A stretch of DNA of 10,850 bases from DATBFX01 sp036558305 (GCA_036558305.1 DATBFX010000136.1:1-10850); one strand, 5' to 3'; shown: positions 1 through 6,086, counted from the first letter of the stretch. Notes: a model not told the origin generated them from the sequence alone. Made by a program: numbers and translations.

Positions 1-159
1 CGAGAAGTCCTGCTTCCCGAAGATCGCCGCGATGAGCGGCGTGATGAGGTCTTCGACCATCGCGCTGACGACGGCGCCGAAGGCGGCGCCGATGACGACG
101 GCCACCGCCAGGTCGATGACGTTGCCCCGGAGCAGGAACGATCGGTACTCTTTGAGCAT
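1..159 (-). CDS. mscL: Large-conductance mechanosensitive channel MscL, N-terminal part (cut by window edge)
   Basis: MscL forms a homopentameric inner-membrane channel that opens under membrane tension and releases solutes during osmotic downshock. The 53 visible codons begin MLKEYRSFLLRGNVIDLAV, the typical MscL N-terminal amphipathic helix. The first transmembrane segment follows at about residues 15-40, rich in Ala, Val, Ile and Gly, and runs into DLITPLIAAIFG. MscL proteins are usually about 130-150 aa, so roughly two thirds lies outside the window. The ATG is preceded by a purine-rich GGGGGAGGG site a few bases upstream. The next gene upstream on the same strand ends 160 bp away, so mscL probably has its own promoter in 160-319, but I see no convincing -35/-10 pair there. 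Identity rests on a clear sequence match to the family. Confidence 0.93.
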   Translation of the reverse strand, partial: MLKEYRSFLLRGNVIDLAVAVVIGAAFGAVVSAMVEDLITPLIAAIFGKQDFS

Positions 160-319
160 GGCCCTCCCCCTCTCGGCTGTCGGTGTTCGGCTGCCGCGAA
201 TTCCGCTCCCCGCTTCGCGCGTCCACGCGCTTGACCCGTTGCCAACGCAAAGACACTACCAGAATGTCGCGAGGATGGCTAGCGTTCGCGGGAGACGCGG
301 CCGCGTTGGCCGAGCGACG

Positions 320-1342
320 CTACGCGGTGGGCGTCGCTTGAGGCATCGGCAGCAGCGTCGTCGTGTAGGCGCGTGCGACGTCGAGATCGGCGGGGATGAG
401 ACCCCGCTGTTTCATCCAGGCGCCGTAGGTGTCCCAACGGGCGGGGGTCTGCTCGCCGAAGGCGGTGATGCCGTCGGTCCAGACGGGGACGAGGAGGCGC
501 AGCCCTTCCGATTCGACGTCGCGGTCGATGGCCTCGTAGGCGGAGGCCAGGGCGTCGAGGGCCGCGGCCTGATCGGCGATGGCATCGTCGTAGCCGTGCT
601 GAATGGCGCGGAGGAAGGCGGTGACGAGGTCGGCGCGGTCGGCGACGGTCTCCTCGCTGGCGACCAGGACGAGTTCGTAGTAGTCGGGGACGCCCCACTC
701 TTCGACGCGGAGGATATCGACGGGATAGCCCTCGCGTTCGGCGAGGATGGTCTCGTGGGTCCAGTAGGCGCCCATGACGGCGGCGACCTGACCGGAGATG
801 AGGGCCGGCACGAGGTTGAAGGAGACGTTGACGAGGGTGACGTCGGCGAGTTTGGCGCCGTCGGTTTCGAGCATCGTGGCCAGGAACGCCTCCTGACTCG
901 GGATACCGGGATAGCCGACGGTCTTGCCGACCAGATCGCGCGGCCGGGTGATCGCCGCCTCCTTTTTGGCCATCACCGCCAGCAGCGGATGCTGGACGAG
1001 GGCGGCGACGGAAACGACCGGGACGCCTTGCGCACGCGCCAGGAGAACGTCGGTCTGGTACGAGATGCCGAAGGTGTCCTTGCCGGCGCCGACCGTCTGC
1101 AAGACCGTGGTCGGATCGGACGGGGTGTAAAGGTCGACCTGGAGTCCCTCGTTGGCGAAGTAGCCCCGCTGCTGGGCGAGGAAGAGACCGGCGTGGTCGG
1201 CGTTGGGATACCAGTCGAGGGCGACCGTGACCTTCTCGGCGTCGGCTGCCCACCCGGCACCTGGGACTGCGGCAACGAGGGGTAGCGCGGCGAAGGCGGC
1301 GAGAAGACGGCGGCGTGACAGCGGTGGGGTCATGGCGGGCAT
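320..1342 (-). CDS. ABC transporter substrate-binding protein, NMT1/THI5-like (thiamine pyrimidine-precursor uptake)
   Basis: This is a 340-aa secreted binding protein of the NMT1/THI5-like family, which includes ThiY-type proteins that capture formylaminopyrimidine or HMP precursors of thiamine. The signal peptide is about residues 1-34: SRRRLLA gives a Tat-like twin-arginine start, followed by a hydrophobic Ala/Leu stretch and a likely cut near GWAADA. The family segment LDWYPNADHAGLF lies at about 42-54, and YFANEGLQVDLY follows. The ATG at 1342 is chosen because AAGGAG lies 7 nt upstream at 1350-1355. A TTG extension to 1378 would start inside the terminator tail. A TPP riboswitch in the leader independently supports a thiamine-related role. 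No permease or ATPase gene (ThiX/ThiZ type) is adjacent: the next gene downstream is mscL. The exact ligand is inferred. Confidence 0.9.
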   Translation of the reverse strand: MPAMTPPLSRRRLLAAFAALPLVAAVPGAGWAADAEKVTVALDWYPNADHAGLFLAQQRGYFANEGLQVDLYTPSDPTTVLQTVGAGKDTFGISYQTDVLLARAQGVPVVSVAALVQHPLLAVMAKKEAAITRPRDLVGKTVGYPGIPSQEAFLATMLETDGAKLADVTLVNVSFNLVPALISGQVAAVMGAYWTHETILAEREGYPVDILRVEEWGVPDYYELVLVASEETVADRADLVTAFLRAIQHGYDDAIADQAAALDALASAYEAIDRDVESEGLRLLVPVWTDGITAFGEQTPARWDTYGAWMKQRGLIPADLDVARAYTTTLLPMPQATPTA

Positions 1343-1372
1343 CGGCGATCTCCTTGTCTGGACGACGAGCAA

Positions 1373-1416
1373 CCCCAAACAAACGAGCGCACCGCCGTGG
1401 TTCGGCGGTGCGCTCG
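1373..1416 (-). terminator. Rho-independent terminator, expression platform of the TPP riboswitch
   Basis: A perfect 14-bp GC-rich stem (1384-1397 with 1403-1416) encloses a 5-nt loop. On the minus strand it is followed by TTTGTTTGGGG. It sits about 15 nt after the aptamer and about 30 nt before the start codon of the binding-protein gene, so it is an attenuator and not an end-of-operon terminator. The segment 1412-1421, which overlaps the base of the stem, is exactly complementary over 10 nt to aptamer segment 1585-1594. Pairing between these two would break the terminator. The expected logic is termination with TPP bound and read-through without it. Confidence 0.88.
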
Positions 1417-1430
1417 GGGAGTGCTGCGGC

Positions 1431-1600
1431 GTGATCCCTGCGCGGGCATTACCCCGATCAGGTTCGACGGTCGGTGGGGGACGGAGGGGGCAGGGGTCGG
1501 GGGGCAGGGGTCAGCAGAACGTTCCCGTCCTGACCCCTGCCCCCTAGCCCCCGACCCCTGGCGTCGGCCACCCTCTCAGCCCGGCTCCCCGAGCTCCCGT
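1431..1600 (-). ncRNA. TPP (THI-box) riboswitch aptamer
   Basis: On the minus strand the leader contains CGGGGAGCCGGGCTGAGA (CTGAGA box at 1574-1579), and later GAACCTGATC (1456-1465), GGTAATGCC and GCGCAGGGA. These are the conserved pyrimidine-sensor and pyrophosphate-sensor parts of the thiamine pyrophosphate aptamer. The two boxes are about 109 nt apart, longer than usual, because the variable stem between them holds a 70-nt inverted repeat (1491-1560). The outer closing helix P1 is not obvious by eye, so the ends are approximate. The downstream terminator and binding-protein gene make a complete cis-regulatory unit. Confidence 0.92.
1491..1560. repeat. GC-rich inverted repeat inside the riboswitch variable stem
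   Basis: The left arm (1491-1513) and right arm (1531-1560) are complementary along the whole 23-nt left arm. The right arm carries one extra 7-nt block (CCCCTAG type), and the loop is 17 nt and contains GAACGTTC. The arms are themselves made of repeated AGGGGTC/GGGGGC units. This composition and symmetry look like a dispersed intergenic hairpin element placed in the variable stem of the TPP aptamer. No second copy is present in this window, so its dispersed nature is inferred. Confidence 0.7.
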
Positions 1601-1627
1601 TCCGAGGGTCTTCGGTTGTCGGTCGGG

Positions 1628-1657
1628 AGCCTAGCGAGGGAGGGTGGGGGCTGTCAA
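1628..1657 (-). promoter_or_regulatory. Promoter of the riboswitch-controlled gene
   Basis: On the minus strand a perfect TTGACA (-35, at 1652-1657) is followed after 18 nt by TAGGCT (-10, at 1628-1633). Transcription would start near 1621, about 20 nt before the aptamer. The position and the intact -35 make it a good candidate. The -10 is a poor match, so strength is uncertain. Confidence 0.55.
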
Positions 1658-1667
1658 GGAGGGGCGG

Positions 1668-1676
1668 TGATACACT
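1668..1676 (+). promoter_or_regulatory. Possible extended -10 for the Uma2 gene
   Basis: TGATACACT fits an extended -10 (TGn plus TACACT) about 70 bp before the Uma2 start codon. No good -35 lies 16-18 nt upstream. The site sits divergent to the riboswitch promoter, so the two transcription units would share this short region. This is a weak call. Confidence 0.3.
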
Positions 1677-1746
1677 CCCAAGCACCTCGCCCACCCCGGC
1701 GTTTCGACCATGCGCGACAGTACCGGCAGCGACGTGGAGTTCGGAG

Positions 1747-2340
1747 ATGACCGTCAAGACGCTGATGACCGCCGACGAATTGCTCCGCATGCCGCATGAC
1801 GACATGCGGTACGAGTTGATCGAGGGGGAGTTGATCCAGATGTCGCCCGCGATGCCGGAGCACGGTTGGCACGGCGCCGAACTCGTGCTGTCGATCGGCG
1901 GATACGCGAAACCGCGCCGGCTCGGCGTCGTCTTCGATTCCCGCGTCGGGTACAAGTTCGGATCGAACCCCGACACCGTGCTCGAACCGGACGTGTCGTT
2001 CTTTCGGACGGAACGCTTACCGCCACGCAAGGACTGGAAGACGTTCTTTACGGTTCCCCCGGACATCGCCGTCGAAATCCTCTCTCCTTCCGAGCGGCGG
2101 GCGCACGTCAACAAGAAGATCGGCATCTACCTGGGTGCCGGTGTGCGGCTGTTGTGGCTCGTCGATCCGCGCAAGCGCGTCGTGACGGTCTATGCGCCGG
2201 GTCGGGATCCCATCGTCCTCCGGGAGTTCGATATGCTCGACGGCGAGGACGTGTTACCGGGATTCCGTTTGCCACTCGGGGACCTCTTCGGCGGAGCCGA
2301 CGGCGATCATGGCGCGAACGGCGCCGGCGGCATCGCCTGA
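1747..2340 (+). CDS. Uma2 family (DUF820) PD-(D/E)XK nuclease-like protein
   Basis: This 197-aa protein belongs to the Uma2/DUF820 family, which has a restriction-endonuclease-like fold and is often present in many copies in cyanobacteria and Chloroflexota. The cellular role of the family is poorly known. Visible family motifs are RYELIEGEL at 21-29, PDVSFF at 81-86 (catalytic Asp82), DIAVEILSPS at 106-115 (Glu110), a Lys pair at 123-124 and IYLGAGVRLLWLVDP at 127-141. The expected Asp, Glu and Lys are therefore present and length is normal for the family. The ATG is chosen because GGAG lies 7 nt upstream. The arginase-like gene starts 44 nt downstream on the same strand, so cotranscription is likely, but no functional link is known. 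Confidence 0.9.
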   Translation: MTVKTLMTADELLRMPHDDMRYELIEGELIQMSPAMPEHGWHGAELVLSIGGYAKPRRLGVVFDSRVGYKFGSNPDTVLEPDVSFFRTERLPPRKDWKTFFTVPPDIAVEILSPSERRAHVNKKIGIYLGAGVRLLWLVDPRKRVVTVYAPGRDPIVLREFDMLDGEDVLPGFRLPLGDLFGGADGDHGANGAGGIA

Positions 2341-2384
2341 TCGGTCGGGGACCGCGCGATCAACGGATGGGAGAACCGGTGGTC

Positions 2385-3290
2385 ATGAATCTCCACGTTG
2401 TGTCCGTCCCCTGTGTCGAGGCGACTCCGACTCTTTCGGGTCGAGCGGCGGGATTGGCGGCGGCGGCCGACGCGTACGCTGCGGCTGGTCTGCTCGACGA
2501 GCTCGCGGGGAACGGGGTGATGGTCACCGGGTCGGCGCGTCCGGTTCTCGATTCCGCCGAGGTGACGTCCGATCCGGTCACGAACCTCGGGCGGTACAAC
2601 GCGCTGGTGGCCGGGGCAGTGGCGGACGGGGTGGCGGCGGGGGCACGGCCGCTGCTGCTCGGCGGGACCTGCAACCATCTGATCGGGATGATGGCCGGGT
2701 TGCAGCGGGGGTACGGACCGACGAGCCGGACCGGGTTGGTCTGGTTCGACGCGCACGGCGACTTCAACACGCCGCGGACGACGCATTCGGGGATGCTGGG
2801 CGGGATGCCGGTGGCGGTGGCGGCCGGGCTGTGCCACGGTCCGTGGCGGGAGTTGGCGGGTCAGACGGTACCGTTGCCGACGGATCGGATCGTGATGGTC
2901 GACGTGCGCAATCTCGATCCGGAAGAGGCGACGTTGATCGCGGCGACCGACGTGACGGTGACGCGCTTCGGCGAGGACGGCGGGACGGACGGGATCGCGG
3001 CCGCGGTCGAGGGGTTGGCGTCGCGGGTCGATCACCTCTACCTCCACGTCGACGCCGACGTGCTCGACGCGAGCGAGCAGCCGAACCATCCGACGGCGGA
3101 ACCGAACGGACCGAGTCTGGCCGCGACCAATGCGGCGCTGGGGCGGGTGATGGCGACGGGGCTGGTCCGCGCCTTCGGCGTGGTCTCGGTCAACCCGACC
3201 GGACCCGACGGCGCGATCTCACTGCGCTCGGCGGTGGCGATGCTGCGAGCCGGAATCGCCGCCTGGGCGGAGGCGGAGGCTCGCGTATAA
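2385..3290 (+). CDS. Arginase-fold (ureohydrolase superfamily) protein with altered active site
   Basis: This 301-aa protein has the arginase/agmatinase fold signature. The DAHGDFNTP motif lies at 122-130 and HVDADVLD at 221-228, matching the DAHxD and DxD metal-ligand motifs. In place of GGDH it has GGTCNH at 93-98, so the usual His ligand is either Cys96 or a displaced His98. Compared with human arginase I, the His141 position is Gly139 (SGMLGG) and the Glu277 position is Ser268 (VVSVNP). Binuclear metal binding is plausible, but arginine hydrolysis is doubtful, and another amidine or amide substrate or a lost activity is possible. The ATG at 2385 has GGGAG 11 nt upstream. An in-frame ATG at 2367 lacks a good site. 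Uma2 lies 44 nt upstream. Fold assignment is firm; function is not. Confidence 0.82.
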   Translation: MNLHVVSVPCVEATPTLSGRAAGLAAAADAYAAAGLLDELAGNGVMVTGSARPVLDSAEVTSDPVTNLGRYNALVAGAVADGVAAGARPLLLGGTCNHLIGMMAGLQRGYGPTSRTGLVWFDAHGDFNTPRTTHSGMLGGMPVAVAAGLCHGPWRELAGQTVPLPTDRIVMVDVRNLDPEEATLIAATDVTVTRFGEDGGTDGIAAAVEGLASRVDHLYLHVDADVLDASEQPNHPTAEPNGPSLAATNAALGRVMATGLVRAFGVVSVNPTGPDGAISLRSAVAMLRAGIAAWAEAEARV

Positions 3291-3291
3291 T
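3286..3291 (+). promoter_or_regulatory. Possible -10 box for the hypothetical-rnc-prs unit
   Basis: A perfect TATAAT overlaps the stop codon of the arginase-like gene in an otherwise GC-rich context, about 110 nt before the next start codon. The -35 region (near 3263-3268, CTGGGC) is poor. If used, it would create a leader of roughly 105 nt that includes the hairpin at 3327-3372. Confidence 0.3.
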
Positions 3292-3320
3292 CGGGCGAGG
3301 CATCAGTCGTCAGCGATTCG

Positions 3321-3387
3321 TCTCAGGTCTCAGGCCCCAAGTCCCAAGACGGATCGCCTTGTGACTTGAGACGTGAACCTTGTGACT
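3321..3387. repeat. Intergenic repeat cluster: tandem TCTCAGG, imperfect hairpin, CCTTGTGACT direct repeat
   Basis: The spacer between the arginase-like gene and the 143-aa gene has a tandem TCTCAGG pair (3321-3334). It also has an imperfect stem-loop from GTCTCA (3327-3332) to TGAGAC (3367-3372) with inner AAGTCCCAAG against CTTGTGACTT. CCTTGTGACT occurs twice, at 3357-3366 and 3378-3387. Low-complexity GTCTCAAG-like text of this kind suggests a degenerate intergenic repeat. There is no T-tract, so a terminator is unlikely. Confidence 0.55.
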
Positions 3388-3404
3388 CCGTTAGGGGAGC
3401 GGGT

Positions 3405-3836
3405 GTGGCGCACGATCTGCGGAAGTTGCTCGACTACATCGTGCGAAGTTATGTCGTGCACGATGATCTCGTCGGGATCGACCTCGAGGCGTCGGCGAGC
3501 GATCGCGGCGAGGCGATCGAAACCGACAAGCGGCGTGCGGTCCAGCGGGAGGTCGAGCGCGCCGACCAGCTGTCGGGGGCGTTCAGCCGTGGTCTCGCCC
3601 GTGCCCGCGCCCACCCTGGTGAGTTGGTGCTCGACGACCGCAATCCGGAGGAGAACCAGGAGGCGGATGCCCTGATCGGGTTTCTCGTCAGCCACCACCT
3701 GGCGACGTCGCGCACGGAAGAGACCGAGCCGATGCACTATCGCTATCACGTCGTGATCGATTGGGACAAGCTCGAGGCGACCGCGAAGGCGGCCGGGATC
3801 GACCTCGATCAGGCGCTGCGACGGGTCTCGGTGTAG
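3405..3836 (+). CDS. Hypothetical protein, 143 aa, upstream of rnc
   Basis: I do not recognise this protein. It starts VAHDLRKLLDYIVRSYVVHD and is rich in Asp, Glu, Arg and His. There is no signal peptide or membrane segment, so it is probably cytoplasmic. Residues 30-70 (EAIETDKRRAVQREVERAD) look strongly helical and may form a coiled coil. The C-terminal part (HYRYHVVIDWDKLEATAK, from about residue 111) looks like a strand followed by a helix, possibly a small separate domain. The GTG start at 3405 has GGGGAG 5 nt upstream. Codon use is G/C-rich at third positions, as in the neighbours, supporting a real gene. It ends 38 nt before rnc, so it probably shares a transcript with rnc and prs. 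Confidence 0.75.
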   Translation: MAHDLRKLLDYIVRSYVVHDDLVGIDLEASASDRGEAIETDKRRAVQREVERADQLSGAFSRGLARARAHPGELVLDDRNPEENQEADALIGFLVSHHLATSRTEETEPMHYRYHVVIDWDKLEATAKAAGIDLDQALRRVSV

Positions 3837-3874
3837 CTGCGCGCGTTCACCGCTACGGGAGATCGAACGACACC

Positions 3875-4735
3875 GTGACCGCCACGCCGAACCGGGCGGA
3901 GGAGTCCGCGCTTGACCTCGCCATGACGGCGGGGCAAGAGGTCGCGCCGGAGACCGAAGTCGGCGAGGCGGCACCGGGCGAAGACAACCCGGAGCGGCTG
4001 GCTGAGGCGCTCGGGTTGAGGTTCCGCGACATCGAGGTGCTGCGGCAGGCGTTGACGCACCGCTCGGTCGTCCACGATTGGGCGGGCGCGGTGACGGGGT
4101 TGCCGGCGCCGCTTTCGAACGAACGCCTGGAATTCCTGGGCGATGCGGTGCTCGGGTTGGTGGTGGCCGAGGACTTGTTCGCGCACTTTCCGGAGGCGAC
4201 CGAAGGAGATCTCACCAAGCGGCGGGTGGCGTTGGTGCGGGCCGAGCAACTCGTGCGGTGGGCGCGGGAGATCAACCTGGCCGATTACCTCTACCTGGGA
4301 CAGGGAGAGCGCGTCACCGAGGGGGCGCGCGACCGGATGCTGGCCGGCGCCTTCGAGGCATTGGTCGGGGCGATCGCGCTCGATCGGGGGATGCGGGAGG
4401 CGCGGCGGTTTCTGCGGCGGTTTCTCCGGCGGGATCGCGAGCGCATCCTGGCCGAGCACGAATCGGCCAATCCGAAGGGGCGCCTCCAGGAGGTCTTGCA
4501 GGAGCGCTTCCGGCTTGCCCCGGCGTACCGCATCTTGCGGATCGAGGGACCGGCGCACGCCCGCGTGTTCACCGCCGAAGTCTCGCTGGCCGGGCGACCG
4601 CTGGCGACCGGAATCGGTGTCAGCAAGCGCGATGCCGAGCAGGCGGCGGCGAGCGCGGCGCTGGCGGACCTGCCGCCGGTGACGGGCGACGATGCCGGAT
4701 CGGGCACGTCCGATCCGCCGGACGTGGGACAATAG
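3875..4735 (+). CDS. rnc: Ribonuclease III, with Gly at one catalytic Asp position
   Basis: RNase III cleaves double-stranded RNA in rRNA and mRNA processing. The protein is 286 aa from the GTG, longer than the usual 220-250, with an acidic, probably disordered first 38 residues. The endonuclease domain carries the signature NERLEFLGDAVL at 82-93 with Glu83, Glu86 and Asp90. The second motif reads RMLAGAFEALVGAI at 154-167: Glu161 is kept, but the Asp of the usual LAD (Asp114 in E. coli) is Gly158 (GGC codon, 4346-4348). A double-stranded RNA-binding domain spans about 199-270 (NPKGRLQEVLQE to SKRDAEQAAASAAL). The start is uncertain: GTG 3875 has GGGAG 13 nt upstream, and ATG 3923 is in frame but has no close site. 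The gene sits between the 143-aa gene and prs. Confidence 0.93.
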   Translation: MTATPNRAEESALDLAMTAGQEVAPETEVGEAAPGEDNPERLAEALGLRFRDIEVLRQALTHRSVVHDWAGAVTGLPAPLSNERLEFLGDAVLGLVVAEDLFAHFPEATEGDLTKRRVALVRAEQLVRWAREINLADYLYLGQGERVTEGARDRMLAGAFEALVGAIALDRGMREARRFLRRFLRRDRERILAEHESANPKGRLQEVLQERFRLAPAYRILRIEGPAHARVFTAEVSLAGRPLATGIGVSKRDAEQAAASAALADLPPVTGDDAGSGTSDPPDVGQ

Positions 4736-4808
4736 TCCGGCAACATTCCGTTCGTCTTCGCACCACCGGCACGGATCGCTTGTCGCTTGCAAATCCGGGA
4801 GGTTCGCG

Positions 4809-5783
4809 GTGGGTCGGCTGTACGATCAACTGACCGTGTTCGGCGGCAACTCCAACCCGGCATTGACGGACGAGATTTGCGAGTACATCGGGATTCCGCG
4901 CGGGCGGGCGGAGGTGTTCAAGTTCAGCAACGACAACACGTTCGTGCGGATCGGCGAGAGTGTGCGGGAGAACGACGTCTTCGTCGTGCAGTCGTTTGCC
5001 GAGCCGGTCAACGACTCGATCATGGAACTGCTGATCATGCTCGACACGCTGAAGCGGGCGTCGGCCGGGCGGGTGACGGCGGTGATCCCGTACTTCGGGT
5101 ACGGGCGGACCGACAAGAAGGACCAACCGCGGGTGCCGATCACGGCGCGGCTGGTGGCCAAGCTGGTCGGGGTGAGCGGGGCCGATCGGGTGCTGACGGT
5201 CGATCTCCACGCCGGGCAGATCCAGGGGTTTTTCGACATCCCGGTGGACGAGATGAGCGCGATGTCGCTGACGGCCGAGTATTTCGAGGACAAGCGGCTG
5301 GATGTCCCGGTGGTCGTCTCGCCGGACCTCGGGAACACGAAGCGGGCGCGCAATTTCGCGGAGCGGTTGGATGCGCCGCTGGCGGTGATCGAGAAGCGGC
5401 GGGTCGGGAATGCCGACCGCTCCGAGATATTGAACCTGATCGGGTCGGTCGAGGGACGGCAGGTGGTGATCGTCGACGACGAGATCGACACGGCGGGGTC
5501 GATTTCGCAGGCGGCGGAGTTGTGCTTCGACCACGGCGCGGCCGAGGTCTACGCGACCTGCGTCCACCCGGTGTTCTCGGGGCCGGCGGCGCAGCGGTTG
5601 CAGGCGAGCCGGATCCGCGAGGTGGTGGTGACGAACACGATCGCGTTACCGCCGGAGAAGCGAATCGACAAGCTGACGGTCTGCTCGGTGGCGCCGTTGC
5701 TGGGAGAGACGATCCAGCGCATCCACGCGGGGGCGAGCGTGTCCGCGGCGTATCGGACGGCGGAGACGGTGCCGCTGCGATAG
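4809..5783 (+). CDS. prs: Ribose-phosphate pyrophosphokinase (PRPP synthase)
   Basis: The enzyme makes 5-phosphoribosyl diphosphate from ribose 5-phosphate and ATP, feeding purine, pyrimidine, histidine, tryptophan and NAD synthesis in the cytosol. At 324 aa it has normal family length. Visible elements are NDSIMELLIMLDTLKRASAG from 68, the ATP-site loop GYGRTDKKDQPRVPITARLV at 97-116, and VDLHAGQIQGFFDIP from 131 with catalytic-site His134. SPDLGNTKRA (171-180) and EKRR (195-198) of the flexible loop follow, and the PRPP-binding loop is VIVDDEIDTAGSI at 220-232. In that loop the common DDMIDTAGT reads DDEIDTAGS. The GTG at 4809 is chosen because GGGAGG lies 6 nt upstream. rnc ends 73 nt before, so read-through from rnc is likely. 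The stop codon is the first base triplet of a 7-bp tandem repeat. Confidence 0.95.
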   Translation: MGRLYDQLTVFGGNSNPALTDEICEYIGIPRGRAEVFKFSNDNTFVRIGESVRENDVFVVQSFAEPVNDSIMELLIMLDTLKRASAGRVTAVIPYFGYGRTDKKDQPRVPITARLVAKLVGVSGADRVLTVDLHAGQIQGFFDIPVDEMSAMSLTAEYFEDKRLDVPVVVSPDLGNTKRARNFAERLDAPLAVIEKRRVGNADRSEILNLIGSVEGRQVVIVDDEIDTAGSISQAAELCFDHGAAEVYATCVHPVFSGPAAQRLQASRIREVVVTNTIALPPEKRIDKLTVCSVAPLLGETIQRIHAGASVSAAYRTAETVPLR

Positions 5784-5804
5784 CCGGTAGCCGGTAGCCG
5801 GTAG
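5781..5804. repeat. 7-bp tandem repeat (TAGCCGG)3 starting at the prs stop codon
   Basis: TAGCCGG occurs three times in a row, followed by a partial TAG. The first TAG is the prs stop codon, so the repeat begins exactly where coding ends. The unit is too short and contiguous for a CRISPR. It may be replication slippage or the edge of a dispersed repeat. Confidence 0.85.
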
Positions 5805-5828
5805 GAGTCTGGGTTCGGTGCGGGTGGG

Positions 5829-5864
5829 CACCGACGGGACCCGTGCGTCGCTCCCACCGACGGG
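5829..5864. repeat. 10-bp direct repeat CACCGACGGG
   Basis: CACCGACGGG occurs at 5829-5838 and 5855-5864, 26 bp apart start to start, just before the large inverted repeat. It could be a duplication linked to insertion of the neighbouring element, or chance in GC-rich DNA. Confidence 0.5.
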
Positions 5865-5865
5865 C

Positions 5866-5948
5866 CCTCACCCCCTGCCCCCTCTCCCGGTGCGCGGGAG
5901 GGGGGAGGGTTGCCACGGGGCAGGGTGCTTCTTCGGGGCTGGTGAGGG
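5866..5948. repeat. 83-bp inverted repeat (CCCTCACC...GGTGAGGG hairpin element)
   Basis: The ends CCCTCACC (5866-5873) and GGTGAGGG (5941-5948) are exact reverse complements. Nested inside are CCCTGCCCC (5873-5881) with GGGGCAGGG (5917-5925), and CTCCCG (5884-5889) with CGGGAG (5895-5900) around a 5-nt loop. The nested complementarity predicts a long hairpin. From memory, CCCTCACCCC...CCTCTCCC intergenic elements recur in many GC-rich genomes, but I cannot confirm that here. It lies 82 bp after prs and could serve as a terminator or mRNA end stabiliser. Confidence 0.75.
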
Positions 5949-6057
5949 GCGCTGGGGACGGGCGGGACGGTCCGGATCGTGATGACCGGGATCAGCCGGG
6001 CGAGAGCTACGCCCTGCCCAGGCCCGCACGCTCCGCCCGTGTGCCGCTTGGTAGGGG

Positions 6058-6086
6058 GGATTAGATCATATTTTCTGATTTGTCAA
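6058..6086 (-). promoter_or_regulatory. Orphan promoter-like sequence pointing left into the repeat island
   Basis: On the minus strand a perfect TTGACA (6081-6086) is followed after exactly 17 nt by TAATCC (6058-6063), within an AT-rich patch that contrasts with its surroundings. Transcription would run left into the gene-free repeats and then antisense to prs. There is no ORF to serve. It may be chance in AT-rich DNA, a remnant promoter, or the start of a non-coding RNA. Confidence 0.35.

Noticed and set aside
32..1285. Long plus-strand reading frame over the binding-protein gene
   Set aside because: It is antisense to a well-supported gene, rich in Gly, Asp and Val without any domain, and is explained by GC-rich third positions of the real gene.
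1343..1378. TTG start of the binding protein at 1378
   Set aside because: It lies at the base of the riboswitch terminator tail, has no SD, and would add residues before the signal peptide.
1866..2384. N-terminal extension of the arginase-like protein
   Set aside because: It overlaps the Uma2 gene in another frame, and the arginase fold starts properly at the ATG 2385 with its own SD site.
5781..5864. Possible CRISPR array
   Set aside because: Units are 7 and 10 bp, with no regular spacers and no cas genes.
5949..6057. Possible tRNA or second riboswitch
   Set aside because: There are several short complementary GC-rich runs, but no cloverleaf, no CCA or T-loop sequence and no conserved riboswitch box that I recognise.
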